Shown here: positions 51,497 through 59,170 of the stretch, piece by piece
Layout: the number at the start of each line of letters is the position of its first letter
How positions within the stretch are numbered: the stretch's first letter is position 1
DNA from: Cupriavidus necator A5-1
GTDB taxonomy: Bacteria > Pseudomonadota > Gammaproteobacteria > Burkholderiales > Burkholderiaceae
NCBI RefSeq assembly: GCF_000744095.1
Contig: NZ_JQLI01000008.1
Coordinates: 930,001 to 994,000, forward strand
Direction: 5' to 3'
Length of the DNA: 64,000 nt
Position numbers and translations under genes: made by a program
Notes under the pieces: generated by a model
The model's database searches: none
What the model was told of the DNA's origin: nothing
What the model saw: the letters and a program-made list of their open reading frames with translations, nothing else

Positions 51497-52531
51497 TTAC
51501 TTGCTCTCGGAAAGGTCGAATGCGTTGAGTTCCGCTTCCTCGGCGTCGAGGTCGAAGGCCTGGCTGGCGCCGTCCAGGAACTGGGCGGGCTGCAGCGGCC
51601 GGCGGTCGACGCGCAGGTCGAAGATATCGAAGCGGTTGTAGTGGCCGGTGATGTCGTGCATCTGGCGCGGCTGGATGCAGCGCGACAGGTCGATGTCGGC
51701 GTAGACGATGCCTTCCACGTCGATCAGCGGCTCGCCGATGACGCGGCCATCCGGCCCCAGGAAGCCGGAGAAGGCGCTGTTGCGGCGCGACAGCAGCTCG
51801 CGCGCCTTGGGATTCAGCGGGCTCATGGCCTCGATGATTTCCTCCGATACGGTCGAGCATGACACCGCGGTGAACACCTTGCCCTCGAAGCAGTGGGCGG
51901 CGGCGCGCACCTTGATGGCCTCGGCCATGTCGTAGTCGGCCGGTGCCACCGGCAGCGCGATGTAGCTGGCCACGTGCATCAGCTCCCCCTGCGACAGCAA
52001 CGAAAAGCGCGCCAGCGTGTTGGTGTTCTCGCCGCAGGCCAGCGAGCCGAGCGGGCCGACGCTGGTCTGGTGCACGCGCAGTGCCGAGGCGTCGCCATTG
52101 GCCCAGGTCAGCTTCTCGGCCCAGGTGGGCACCAGCTTGCGGTGGCGGCCCAGGATGCGGCCTTCGTCGCTGATGGTCACCAGCGTATTGAAGAGGGTGC
52201 CGACCCCGGTGCGGCTGCGCTCGTTCACGCCAACGATCACGTTGATGTGGTTGGCCTGCGCCGCCTGCGCGATCTTGCGGATCTCCGGGCCGGGGATCTC
52301 GATGGAAGCCTTGACCAGCTTTTCGAACCAGGGGCTGGCGTCGACCGGGTTGGTCAGCCAGCTCCAGTACGGGTAGCCGGCCACGAATACTTCCGGAAAG
52401 GCGACCAGCTTCGCGCCGTTGTCGGCGGCTTCCTTGATCAGGCGGCAGACCTTGTCGACCGTGGCGTCGGCGTCGAGCAAGACGGGAGCGGCCTGTACGG
52501 CCGCGGCCTTGAACTTGGGCAGGTTGAGCAT
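51497..52531 (-). CDS. nitrilase-superfamily C-N hydrolase (nitrilase or amidase)
   Basis: 344 residues. The catalytic triad is complete: Glu47 (VAFPEVFVAGYP), Lys132 (GRHRKLVPTW) and Cys166 (GSLACGENT). The YPYWSW loop and the C-terminal extension place it with branch 1 nitrilases. Product options are a carboxylate plus ammonia from a nitrile or an amide. It is inside the aromatic operon, 52 bp after the FAH-type hydrolase and immediately before maleate isomerase. From that context I infer an amidase-like role on maleamate. No gentisate pathway needs such an enzyme. Nitrile hydrolysis of an unrelated substrate remains possible. Confidence 0.85.
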   Translation of the reverse strand: MLNLPKFKAAAVQAAPVLLDADATVDKVCRLIKEAADNGAKLVAFPEVFVAGYPYWSWLTNPVDASPWFEKLVKASIEIPGPEIRKIAQAAQANHINVIVGVNERSRTGVGTLFNTLVTISDEGRILGRHRKLVPTWAEKLTWANGDASALRVHQTSVGPLGSLACGENTNTLARFSLLSQGELMHVASYIALPVAPADYDMAEAIKVRAAAHCFEGKVFTAVSCSTVSEEIIEAMSPLNPKARELLSRRNSAFSGFLGPDGRVIGEPLIDVEGIVYADIDLSRCIQPRQMHDITGHYNRFDIFDLRVDRRPLQPAQFLDGASQAFDLDAEEAELNAFDLSESK

Positions 52532-52583
52532 TTTTGTGCCTCGCTTGCAGCGATCATCCCCGCATGCGCGGGGACGACGGGGT

Positions 52584-53495
52584 TTAGACGGCCACCACCG
52601 GGTGGCGCAGTTTGCCGATGCCTTCCACCGTGGCCACCACGGTGTCGCCCGGCCACAGCCACTCCTGCGGGGTGCGGCCCGCGCCCACGCCGTCGGGCGT
52701 GCCGGTGGCGATGATGTCGCCGGGTTCCAGCGCCATGCCCTTGCTGATGTCCGCGATCAGCGCCGGCACCTTGAACAGCATGTGGCGGGTGTTGGAGCTC
52801 TGCTTGGTCACGCCGTTGACGGTCAGCGACAGGTCCAGCGTGTGCGGGTCGGGGATCTCGTCCGCGGTGACGATGACCGGTCCGAACGGGGCATAGGTGT
52901 CCTGGCCCTTGGAATAGATCCACTGGCCGGCGCGGCGGCAGTCGCGCGCTGAGATGTCGATCATCACGCTGTAGCCGAACACGTAGTTGAGCGCGTCGGC
53001 TTCCTTCACGCCCTTGCCGCGCGTGCCGATGATGACGGCCAGCTCGACTTCCCAGTCCATCTGCTGTGTGATTTCCTTGTTGTGCTCGATGGCGTCGCCC
53101 GGGCCGATCACGGTGGTGGGCGGCTTGGAGAAGATCACCGGCTCCTTTGGCAGCTCCTTCGAGGTATCCAGGCTGCGGCTGGATTCGGCTACGTGCTCGA
53201 CGTAGTTCAGGCCGATGCCCCAGATGTTCTTGCGCGGGCGCGGGATCGGCGCCAGCAGCTTGACGTTGGAAGCTGGCACCGCCACGCCGAACGGGAGCTT
53301 GCCGCGATATTCGTTCAGCAGCGCGCTGGTCGAGCGGACTGCCTCGGGGCCCAGGTCGATAAACTCGAGCATGGTGGAGGGAATGTCCACGCCGACGGCG
53401 GCGCCGAAGCGGGCGAGGTCAACGACATTGCCGTCGACGATGGCGCCCAGGCGGGCGGCGGCAGCGACTTCAGCGCGATAGGTTACGAGACGCAT
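52584..53495 (-). CDS. fumarylacetoacetate hydrolase (FAH) family: fumaryl-/maleylpyruvate hydrolase
   Basis: 303 residues. The C-terminal FAH domain carries GIGLNYVEHVAES (first half of the metal site), MDWEVELAVIIGTRG with the conserved Glu pair, the GYSVMIDISARD aspartate and ATGTPDGVGAG. An N-terminal about 70-residue domain is the usual small extension. It hydrolyses the C-C bond of the ring-fission product, giving pyruvate plus fumarate or maleate (or an amide analogue). It lies directly downstream of the dioxygenase gene. Product choice depends on whether an isomerase acts first; none is encoded here. Confidence 0.9.
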   Translation of the reverse strand: MRLVTYRAEVAAAARLGAIVDGNVVDLARFGAAVGVDIPSTMLEFIDLGPEAVRSTSALLNEYRGKLPFGVAVPASNVKLLAPIPRPRKNIWGIGLNYVEHVAESSRSLDTSKELPKEPVIFSKPPTTVIGPGDAIEHNKEITQQMDWEVELAVIIGTRGKGVKEADALNYVFGYSVMIDISARDCRRAGQWIYSKGQDTYAPFGPVIVTADEIPDPHTLDLSLTVNGVTKQSSNTRHMLFKVPALIADISKGMALEPGDIIATGTPDGVGAGRTPQEWLWPGDTVVATVEGIGKLRHPVVAV

Positions 53496-53565
53496 GGTTT
53501 GATAACTCCAGAAAAGGCCGCAATCGGTGCGGCTGCATAACTTGGAAAACAGGTACTGCTGAGGT

Positions 53566-54690
53566 TTAAAGGACGACCTGATGCCCGCCGTTCTCCGCCA
53601 GCGCCTGCTCGCGATAAAGCCCCAGCGAATGCATCACCGGCAGGTCGTTGAAGCAGAACAGCACAGAGTCATCGCTGGCCGACGCGTTCGCGTGCTCATG
53701 GAAGGCCCACGACGGCACGCAGAAGATGTCGCGCTCGGTCCAGTCGAAGCGCTGGCCGTTGATGACCGAATAGCCACTGCCCTTGGCTACCTGGTAGATA
53801 AAGCTGCCGGTGTGGCGGTGGGCCCTGGTGGCTTCGCCCGGACGCAGCAGCTGCATGCTGGCGCCGATGGTCGGCATCACCGGGCCGCCTGTGACCGGAT
53901 TGACGTAGTGCATCAGCACGCCGTCGAACGGGCTGCCATCGGTGACCTTGCTGTGGCGCACCAGCGCCTCGTAGGTCGGCGCCCATTCGTACTTGTACAA
54001 CGGCGAATACGGCTTGCTCCAGTTGCCCTCGTGCGGGCGCAGGCCCTTGCCGCCCCAGATCGCCGGCATGTCATCGACCGGGTGTGTCACGGCCTGCTGC
54101 AGGTCCGGGTGCACGGCGTAGAAGCCGGCTTCCATCGCATTGACCAGCGGGATATCCAGGCCGTCCTGCCAGATGCAGGTGGTGCCTTCGGCCGCCACGC
54201 CATGCTCGTGCCAGGTGCCGTTGGGCGTGAGCACGAAGTCGTTGGCGTTCAGCGTCATCTTGTGGCCGTCGACGATGGTGTAGGCGCCGCTGCCTTCCAT
54301 GATGAAGCGCAGCGCCGAGGACGAGTGCGCGTGTGCCGAGGCGGCTTCGCCGGGATGCATCACCTGCAGGCCCGAATAGAGCCAGCCCACCGCTGCCGAA
54401 ACGTCCTGGCGGCCCGGATTGTTCAGGTAGATCACGCGGCGGCCGGCCTTCTCCGGCGTCACCAGGTCGACCGAACGCAGCACGTGGTCACGCAGATCGC
54501 GGTAGCGCCACAGCACCGGCACCGATTCGGACTTCGGCTGCCACGGCTCGATCTTGTTGGCCACGGTCCAGAGCGCGCCGGTCTTGAGCGCATCGAGCTC
54601 CTTGTAGTAGGCGACCAGCTCGGGCGTGTCTTCCACGTCGGCGCGGCCGGCTACGTTCTCGCGGTAAGTGTCATACGAGGTATTCGACAT
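53566..54690 (-). CDS. gentisate 1,2-dioxygenase-like bicupin ring-cleavage dioxygenase
   Basis: 374 residues, two cupin domains. The N-terminal iron site is HxH at 120-122 (SAHAHSSSALRFIMEG) plus the His161-Glu-His163 group (NGTWHEHG). The second cupin has HRHTGSFIY and AFHEHANA, which may be a second, degenerate or structural site. The SALRF element is shared with gentisate dioxygenases; relatives cleave salicylate, 1-hydroxy-2-naphthoate and 5-nitro- or 5-amino-salicylate. It opens the ring between the carboxyl-bearing and neighbouring carbons. Gentisate, or 5-hydroxyanthranilate, is the candidate substrate. Confidence 0.9.
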   Translation of the reverse strand: MSNTSYDTYRENVAGRADVEDTPELVAYYKELDALKTGALWTVANKIEPWQPKSESVPVLWRYRDLRDHVLRSVDLVTPEKAGRRVIYLNNPGRQDVSAAVGWLYSGLQVMHPGEAASAHAHSSSALRFIMEGSGAYTIVDGHKMTLNANDFVLTPNGTWHEHGVAAEGTTCIWQDGLDIPLVNAMEAGFYAVHPDLQQAVTHPVDDMPAIWGGKGLRPHEGNWSKPYSPLYKYEWAPTYEALVRHSKVTDGSPFDGVLMHYVNPVTGGPVMPTIGASMQLLRPGEATRAHRHTGSFIYQVAKGSGYSVINGQRFDWTERDIFCVPSWAFHEHANASASDDSVLFCFNDLPVMHSLGLYREQALAENGGHQVVL

Positions 54691-54750
54691 CGTCTTCCTC
54701 TTTGGTCTGGTTTCCTCCTCTCCCGTCGACGAGAGAGGGACGAGCCATCG

Positions 54751-57075
54751 TCAGACCGCCGCCGCGCGCTTGATACTGCGCTCCAGCTGATCCTTGGCGA
54801 ACAGGTACTGCTTTGGCCATTCCACGCTGCGGTAGCCCAGTTGCGCGGTCTCGCGCAGCAGCCAGGCCGGATCAGCCAGGTACGGGCGCGACAGCGCGCA
54901 CAGGTCGGCGCGGCCGGAGGCGATGATCCCGTTGACGTGGTCGGCTTCGGTGATCGCGCCCACGGCGATGGTCGGCACGCCTGCCTCGTTGCGCACGCGG
55001 TCGGCGAACGGGGTCTGGAACATGCGGCCGTAGACCGGCTTCTGCGCCGGCGTGACTTCGCCGGAAGAGCAGTCGATCATGTCGGCGCCGGCTTCCTTGA
55101 ACAGGCGCGCCATGGCCACCGCGTCGTCGGCGCTGTTGCCGCCTTCGACCCAGTCGGTGGCGGAGATGCGCACCGACACCGGCTTTTCCTGCGGCCATGC
55201 CGCGCGCACCGCGCGCAGCACTTCCAGCGAGAAGGCCATGCGGTTTTCCAGCGAGCCGCCGTATTCGTCGCTGCGCTGGTTGGTCACCGGCGAGAGGAAG
55301 TTCGAAAGCAGGTAGCCGTGGCCGGCCTGCAGCTCCAGCCAGTCAAAGCCGGCGGCGGCGGCACGCCGGGTGGCGGCGACGAAGTCATCGCGCACGCGGT
55401 CCATGTCTGCGCGGGTCATTGCGCGCGGCGTCTGCGAAACGCCCGGCAGGTACGGCAGTGCGGAGGCCGAGATCAGCGGCCAGTTGCCCTCGGCCAGCGG
55501 GTGGTCCATCCGCTCCCAGCCCAGTTGCGTCGAACCACGGCGCCCGGCGTGGCCGATCTGCACGCCGATGCGCGCGCTGGTGTGCTCATGCACGAAGCCG
55601 ACGATGCCGGCGAATGCCGCCGCCTGCTGGTCATTCCACAGGCCCGGGCAACCCTCAGTGATGCGGCCGTCCGGCGAGACCGCCGTCATTTCCACCATCA
55701 CCAGGCCGGCACCGCCCAGTGCACGGCTGCCAAGGTGCACCATGTGGAAATTGCCCGGCACGCCCATCTGGCACGAGTACATGGCGGTGGGCGACACCAC
55801 CACGCGGTTCTTCAGTTCCACGCCGCGCACGGTGTACGGCGTCAGCATCGGCGGTACGGCGGCGGCATCGGTGCCGGCGCGTTCGGCCAGCCACGACTCG
55901 TAGCCTTCCAGCCAGGCCTTGTCGCGCACGCGCAGGTTCTCGTGCGAAATGCGCTGCGAGCGGGTCAGCAGCGAGTAGGCGAACTGCTCGGGCTCCAGCT
56001 CTTCATAGCGCCTGACGTTCTCGAACCATTCGGTCGAGTTGCGCGCAGCGTTCTGGATCTTGAGCACTTCCACCGAGCGCACGGCTTCGTAGTGCTTCAG
56101 TGCATCTTCCAGCGAGCCGTCGGTGTTGCGGATGGTGCGCGCCAGCTCGATGGCATCTTCCAGCGCCAGCTTGGTGCCGGAGCCGATCGAGAAGTGCGCG
56201 GTGTGGGCGGCATCGCCCATCAGCACCACGGGCACCTTCTTCTCCAGGCCACTGTCGTCGGTCAGGTTGTTCCAGTGCACCCACTTCTCGCAGATCACGC
56301 GCGGGAACTGGATCCAGATCGCCGAGCCGCGCAGGTGGCTGGCGTTGCTGATCAGAGGGTTGCCGTTCAGGTACGGGGCGAACAGCTTCTCGCAGTAGGC
56401 GATGCCTTCTTCCTGGCTCATCTGGTCGATACCGGCGGCCTTCCAGGTTTCTTCCGGGGTCTCGACGATGAAGGTCGAGGTGCCGTCCTCGAAACGATAG
56501 GCGTGTGCCTGGAACCAGCCATGCTCGGTCGGCACGAAGATGAAGTTGAAGGCGTCGAACACCTTTTTCGTGCCCAGCCAGACAAAGCGGCAGTTGCGCG
56601 TGTCGATGTCCGGGCGGAAGGTGTCGGCGTAGCGCTTGCGCACCAGGCTGTTGAGGCCGTCGGAAGCCAGCACCAGGTCGGCGTTGTACTTGCGCGCGAT
56701 GGCCTGGTCGTCCTCGACGTAGTTCTCGAACACCAGTTCCACACCGACTTCCTCGCAGCGCGCCTGCAGGATGTTCAGCAGCTTCTTGCGGCCGATGCCG
56801 ATGAAGCCGTGGCCGCCACTGCGCACCGCGCGGCCCTTGAAGTGGACCTCGACATCGTCCCAGCGGTTGAACGCATCGCCGATGGTCTCGGCCGAGACCG
56901 GGTCGGCCTCGCGCAGGTTGTCCATGGTGGCGTCGGAGAACACCACGCCCCAGCCGAAGGTGTCATAGGGACGGTTGCGCTCCACCACCACGACTTTGCT
57001 GGCGGGATCCTGGAGTTTCATCAACAGGCCGAAATACAAGCCGGCGGGGCCGCCGCCGATACATACGATGTTCAT
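54751..57075 (-). CDS. bifunctional salicylyl-CoA / 2-aminobenzoyl-CoA 5-hydroxylase fused to OYE-type oxidoreductase
   Basis: 774 residues. The N-terminal half (1-about 380) is a group A flavin monooxygenase: IVCIGGGPAGLYFGLLMK at 3-20, ADLVLASDGLNSLVRKRYAD, and VVLMGDAAHTAHFSIGSGTK. The C-terminal half (about 395-770) is an NADH:flavin oxidoreductase barrel: VVVSPTAMYS, IQIGHAGRRGS, DWLELQAGHGYLLSNFLSP and RSDEYGGSLENR. This fusion is known only from salicylyl-CoA 5-hydroxylase and 2-aminobenzoyl-CoA monooxygenase/reductase. Sequence alone does not separate the two. It sits between a thioesterase and the ring-cleavage gene, as both routes require. Confidence 0.92.
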   Translation of the reverse strand: MNIVCIGGGPAGLYFGLLMKLQDPASKVVVVERNRPYDTFGWGVVFSDATMDNLREADPVSAETIGDAFNRWDDVEVHFKGRAVRSGGHGFIGIGRKKLLNILQARCEEVGVELVFENYVEDDQAIARKYNADLVLASDGLNSLVRKRYADTFRPDIDTRNCRFVWLGTKKVFDAFNFIFVPTEHGWFQAHAYRFEDGTSTFIVETPEETWKAAGIDQMSQEEGIAYCEKLFAPYLNGNPLISNASHLRGSAIWIQFPRVICEKWVHWNNLTDDSGLEKKVPVVLMGDAAHTAHFSIGSGTKLALEDAIELARTIRNTDGSLEDALKHYEAVRSVEVLKIQNAARNSTEWFENVRRYEELEPEQFAYSLLTRSQRISHENLRVRDKAWLEGYESWLAERAGTDAAAVPPMLTPYTVRGVELKNRVVVSPTAMYSCQMGVPGNFHMVHLGSRALGGAGLVMVEMTAVSPDGRITEGCPGLWNDQQAAAFAGIVGFVHEHTSARIGVQIGHAGRRGSTQLGWERMDHPLAEGNWPLISASALPYLPGVSQTPRAMTRADMDRVRDDFVAATRRAAAAGFDWLELQAGHGYLLSNFLSPVTNQRSDEYGGSLENRMAFSLEVLRAVRAAWPQEKPVSVRISATDWVEGGNSADDAVAMARLFKEAGADMIDCSSGEVTPAQKPVYGRMFQTPFADRVRNEAGVPTIAVGAITEADHVNGIIASGRADLCALSRPYLADPAWLLRETAQLGYRSVEWPKQYLFAKDQLERSIKRAAAV

Positions 57076-57137
57076 GGCTGCTTCCAATCAGGTTACTACC
57101 GGAGCCTTCGGCACCCGCGCAGCGGGTACGTCGGCAT

Positions 57138-57593
57138 TCAGACGGTGGTTTCGGGAAAAGGCCGGTCTGCGGGGGCAGGGCCGTGTTCGATGGCGGCCCG
57201 CAGGTCATGGGGCACCGGAATCGCCAGGTGCGTGTCCAGCGAGGTCATCACGATGGTCTGCGTGGCCGCCATGCGCAGTTCGCCGTCTTCGCCAGTGCAG
57301 CGCCAGGCCAGCGTGATTGACTTGCCCCCAAGGCGCACCACGTCCAGCGCCAGCCAGACCTGGTCGCCAAAGCGGCTGATCGCCTTGAAGTCCACCTCCA
57401 GGTGTACGGTCGGCATGCCGAGCCGGCGCGCGCCGATCACGCCGTGGTAGCCGTCCGGCAACAGGGTGTCGACCCAGCGTTCGATGAGGTCGTTGAACAG
57501 CACGAAGTACTGCGGGTAGAAGACGATGCCGGCCGGGTCGCATTCCGAGAAATGGATCTTGTGCTGGCGCCGGAAGGTATGCGTAGTGCTCAT
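57138..57593 (-). CDS. hotdog-fold aryl-CoA thioesterase (4-hydroxybenzoyl-CoA thioesterase-like)
   Basis: 151 residues. The hallmark DPAGIVFYPQYFVLFND with the catalytic aspartate (Asp19 region) is at 19-35, then VDFKAISRFGDQVWLAL in the central helix-strand region. It releases free acid from a 2,5-disubstituted benzoyl-CoA, giving gentisate or 5-hydroxyanthranilate for the dioxygenase. It is 37 bp downstream of the oxidoreductase beta subunit gene and 62 bp upstream of the hydroxylase gene, inside the same operon. Confidence 0.9.
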   Translation of the reverse strand: MSTTHTFRRQHKIHFSECDPAGIVFYPQYFVLFNDLIERWVDTLLPDGYHGVIGARRLGMPTVHLEVDFKAISRFGDQVWLALDVVRLGGKSITLAWRCTGEDGELRMAATQTIVMTSLDTHLAIPVPHDLRAAIEHGPAPADRPFPETTV

Positions 57594-57630
57594 GGTCTGC
57601 GGTTCCTGCTATGGGGTTGGCACGTGAAGG

Positions 57631-59145
57631 TCATGCCAGCGTGTGGCGGGCGAGGGCTTCCTTCAGCTTCTTGCCGTGCTCGTCGGCCAGCGCGGCCTCG
57701 CGCAACTCGCGCAGCGTGGCCGGGGCCAGGCGGGCACCCGCCCGCATCACGGCGTTCATCAGGGTCTGGTAGTTGGTCAGGCCGCGCACATGGGTGTCGC
57801 TGTAGCCTTTCACCAGCCGCTGGCACTGCACCACTTCCAGCGCCAGCGCCGGATTGAGGCGGGCGGCGGCCAGCACCTGGGCCAGCCAGCCTTCGATACG
57901 CTCGGTTTCCAGCGCATAACGCAGCGTGCAGCGGCGGATGCCGCGCAGGCGCGAGACCGCCCACAGCATCAGGTAGCCGCGCAGCGAGCTGGTGGTGACC
58001 ACGCGGCCAGAGGTGGTGAAGCGGCGCACCAGGCGGTGCACGACATGCGGCTGCATCAGCCAGCGGCCGAGTCCGGCCGGCAGCGTCTCGCAGATTTCTT
58101 CCAGGCGCGGGTGCATGAACTCGTTGATCGCCAGCAGCTGCTTGTCGCTGGCGCGCACCTCGCCCCGCACGCGCGCGAAGCGCGAGTCGCGGGTCTTGAG
58201 GTCGGCCACGCGAATGGTGTCTTCGTACGACATCCACAGCGCCAGGTGGCGCGCGGTTTCGCGCAGGAGCGCGATATCGTCGTTGCCGATGGCCCGGCGC
58301 ACGGCGGCCAGCCGATCCAGGTAGAGGCCGGCGTAGGCCACGTCCTGGTAGTCGATCATGCGGCGCACGCCTTCGACCACGACGGGCCAGTTCTCGGCCG
58401 GTTGTTCGGCGCGGGCGCGCTGCAGCAACTGCGCAACCCCGGGATCCTGCGGCGTGAGTTCGCCTAGCGGCTTTGCCGATTCTGCAGCGGGCGTCTCAGC
58501 GGCCTCGGCTGTGGCGAACGCCGCGCCAAAAGCGCGCAGGCTGGGCTTCACGCCCACGCCGCCACGCTCGATCGTGGCTTCGAACTGCGCGCGGCTGAAC
58601 GGCAGCACGCCGGTGCCCGCCAGCGCGCCGAACAGCACGGCGCTGATGACGCTGCCACTGGCTTCGGCGGCCTGCGCCATGTCGAAGCGTACAAAGCGTT
58701 TGGCAGCCTTGCCGGCATGGGCAATCAGCTCATTGCTGTCGACACGGCCGTCGCCCATCGCGGATTTCTCGGCGATGGAATACACGCGATGGGTGGAAGA
58801 CACCAGCGTGGTGCGCTCCGGCGTCACCAGCCCGCGCTGCACGGCGCGGCCGGCTTCCATCAGTTCGGAGGCGAGGACCACATCGACATCGCCCGGGGTG
58901 GGCATCAGCGCCAGCACCGGCTGGCGGCCGGCTTGCTCGGCCAGGTCGCGCGGGAACAGCTCGACGTAATAGATGGTGGCGCCGGTGCGCTGCGCCACGC
59001 CGGGCACCGACGTAGTCTGCGCGATATAGCCGTTGTGCTCGCCCAGATCCACGATCCAGTCGGCCAGCACGCCGCCGCCTTCGCCGCCCATGGCGAGGAT
59101 GGCGACCTTGATCGGCTTGGCGCTGAGGTTATTGGGTGTGTTCAC
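57631..59145 (-). CDS. iorB: indolepyruvate:ferredoxin oxidoreductase-type beta subunit (long form)
   Basis: 504 residues from a GTG at 59145 with GAGAGG upstream. The N-terminal about 190 residues are the pyruvate-oxidoreductase gamma/iorB domain (KVAILAMGGEGGGVLADWI, then TTSVPGVAQRTGATIYYVE). The C-terminal about 300 residues are an extension absent from archaeal IorB, seen in bacterial long forms. With the alpha subunit it decarboxylates an aryl 2-oxoacid to aryl-acyl-CoA, passing electrons to ferredoxin. Downstream genes handle benzoyl-type CoA, so an aryl-glyoxylate substrate is more sensible here than indolepyruvate (see findings). Confidence 0.87.
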   Translation of the reverse strand: MNTPNNLSAKPIKVAILAMGGEGGGVLADWIVDLGEHNGYIAQTTSVPGVAQRTGATIYYVELFPRDLAEQAGRQPVLALMPTPGDVDVVLASELMEAGRAVQRGLVTPERTTLVSSTHRVYSIAEKSAMGDGRVDSNELIAHAGKAAKRFVRFDMAQAAEASGSVISAVLFGALAGTGVLPFSRAQFEATIERGGVGVKPSLRAFGAAFATAEAAETPAAESAKPLGELTPQDPGVAQLLQRARAEQPAENWPVVVEGVRRMIDYQDVAYAGLYLDRLAAVRRAIGNDDIALLRETARHLALWMSYEDTIRVADLKTRDSRFARVRGEVRASDKQLLAINEFMHPRLEEICETLPAGLGRWLMQPHVVHRLVRRFTTSGRVVTTSSLRGYLMLWAVSRLRGIRRCTLRYALETERIEGWLAQVLAAARLNPALALEVVQCQRLVKGYSDTHVRGLTNYQTLMNAVMRAGARLAPATLRELREAALADEHGKKLKEALARHTLA

Positions 59146-59170
59146 GATGGAACCTCTCGAAACTTGGTGT

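Noticed and set aside
53581..57450. Very long open frame antisense to the dioxygenase and hydroxylase genes
   Set aside because: An antisense frame forced open by high GC and codon bias. Its translation is rich in His, Arg and Gly and has no domain, while the opposite strand encodes clear enzymes.
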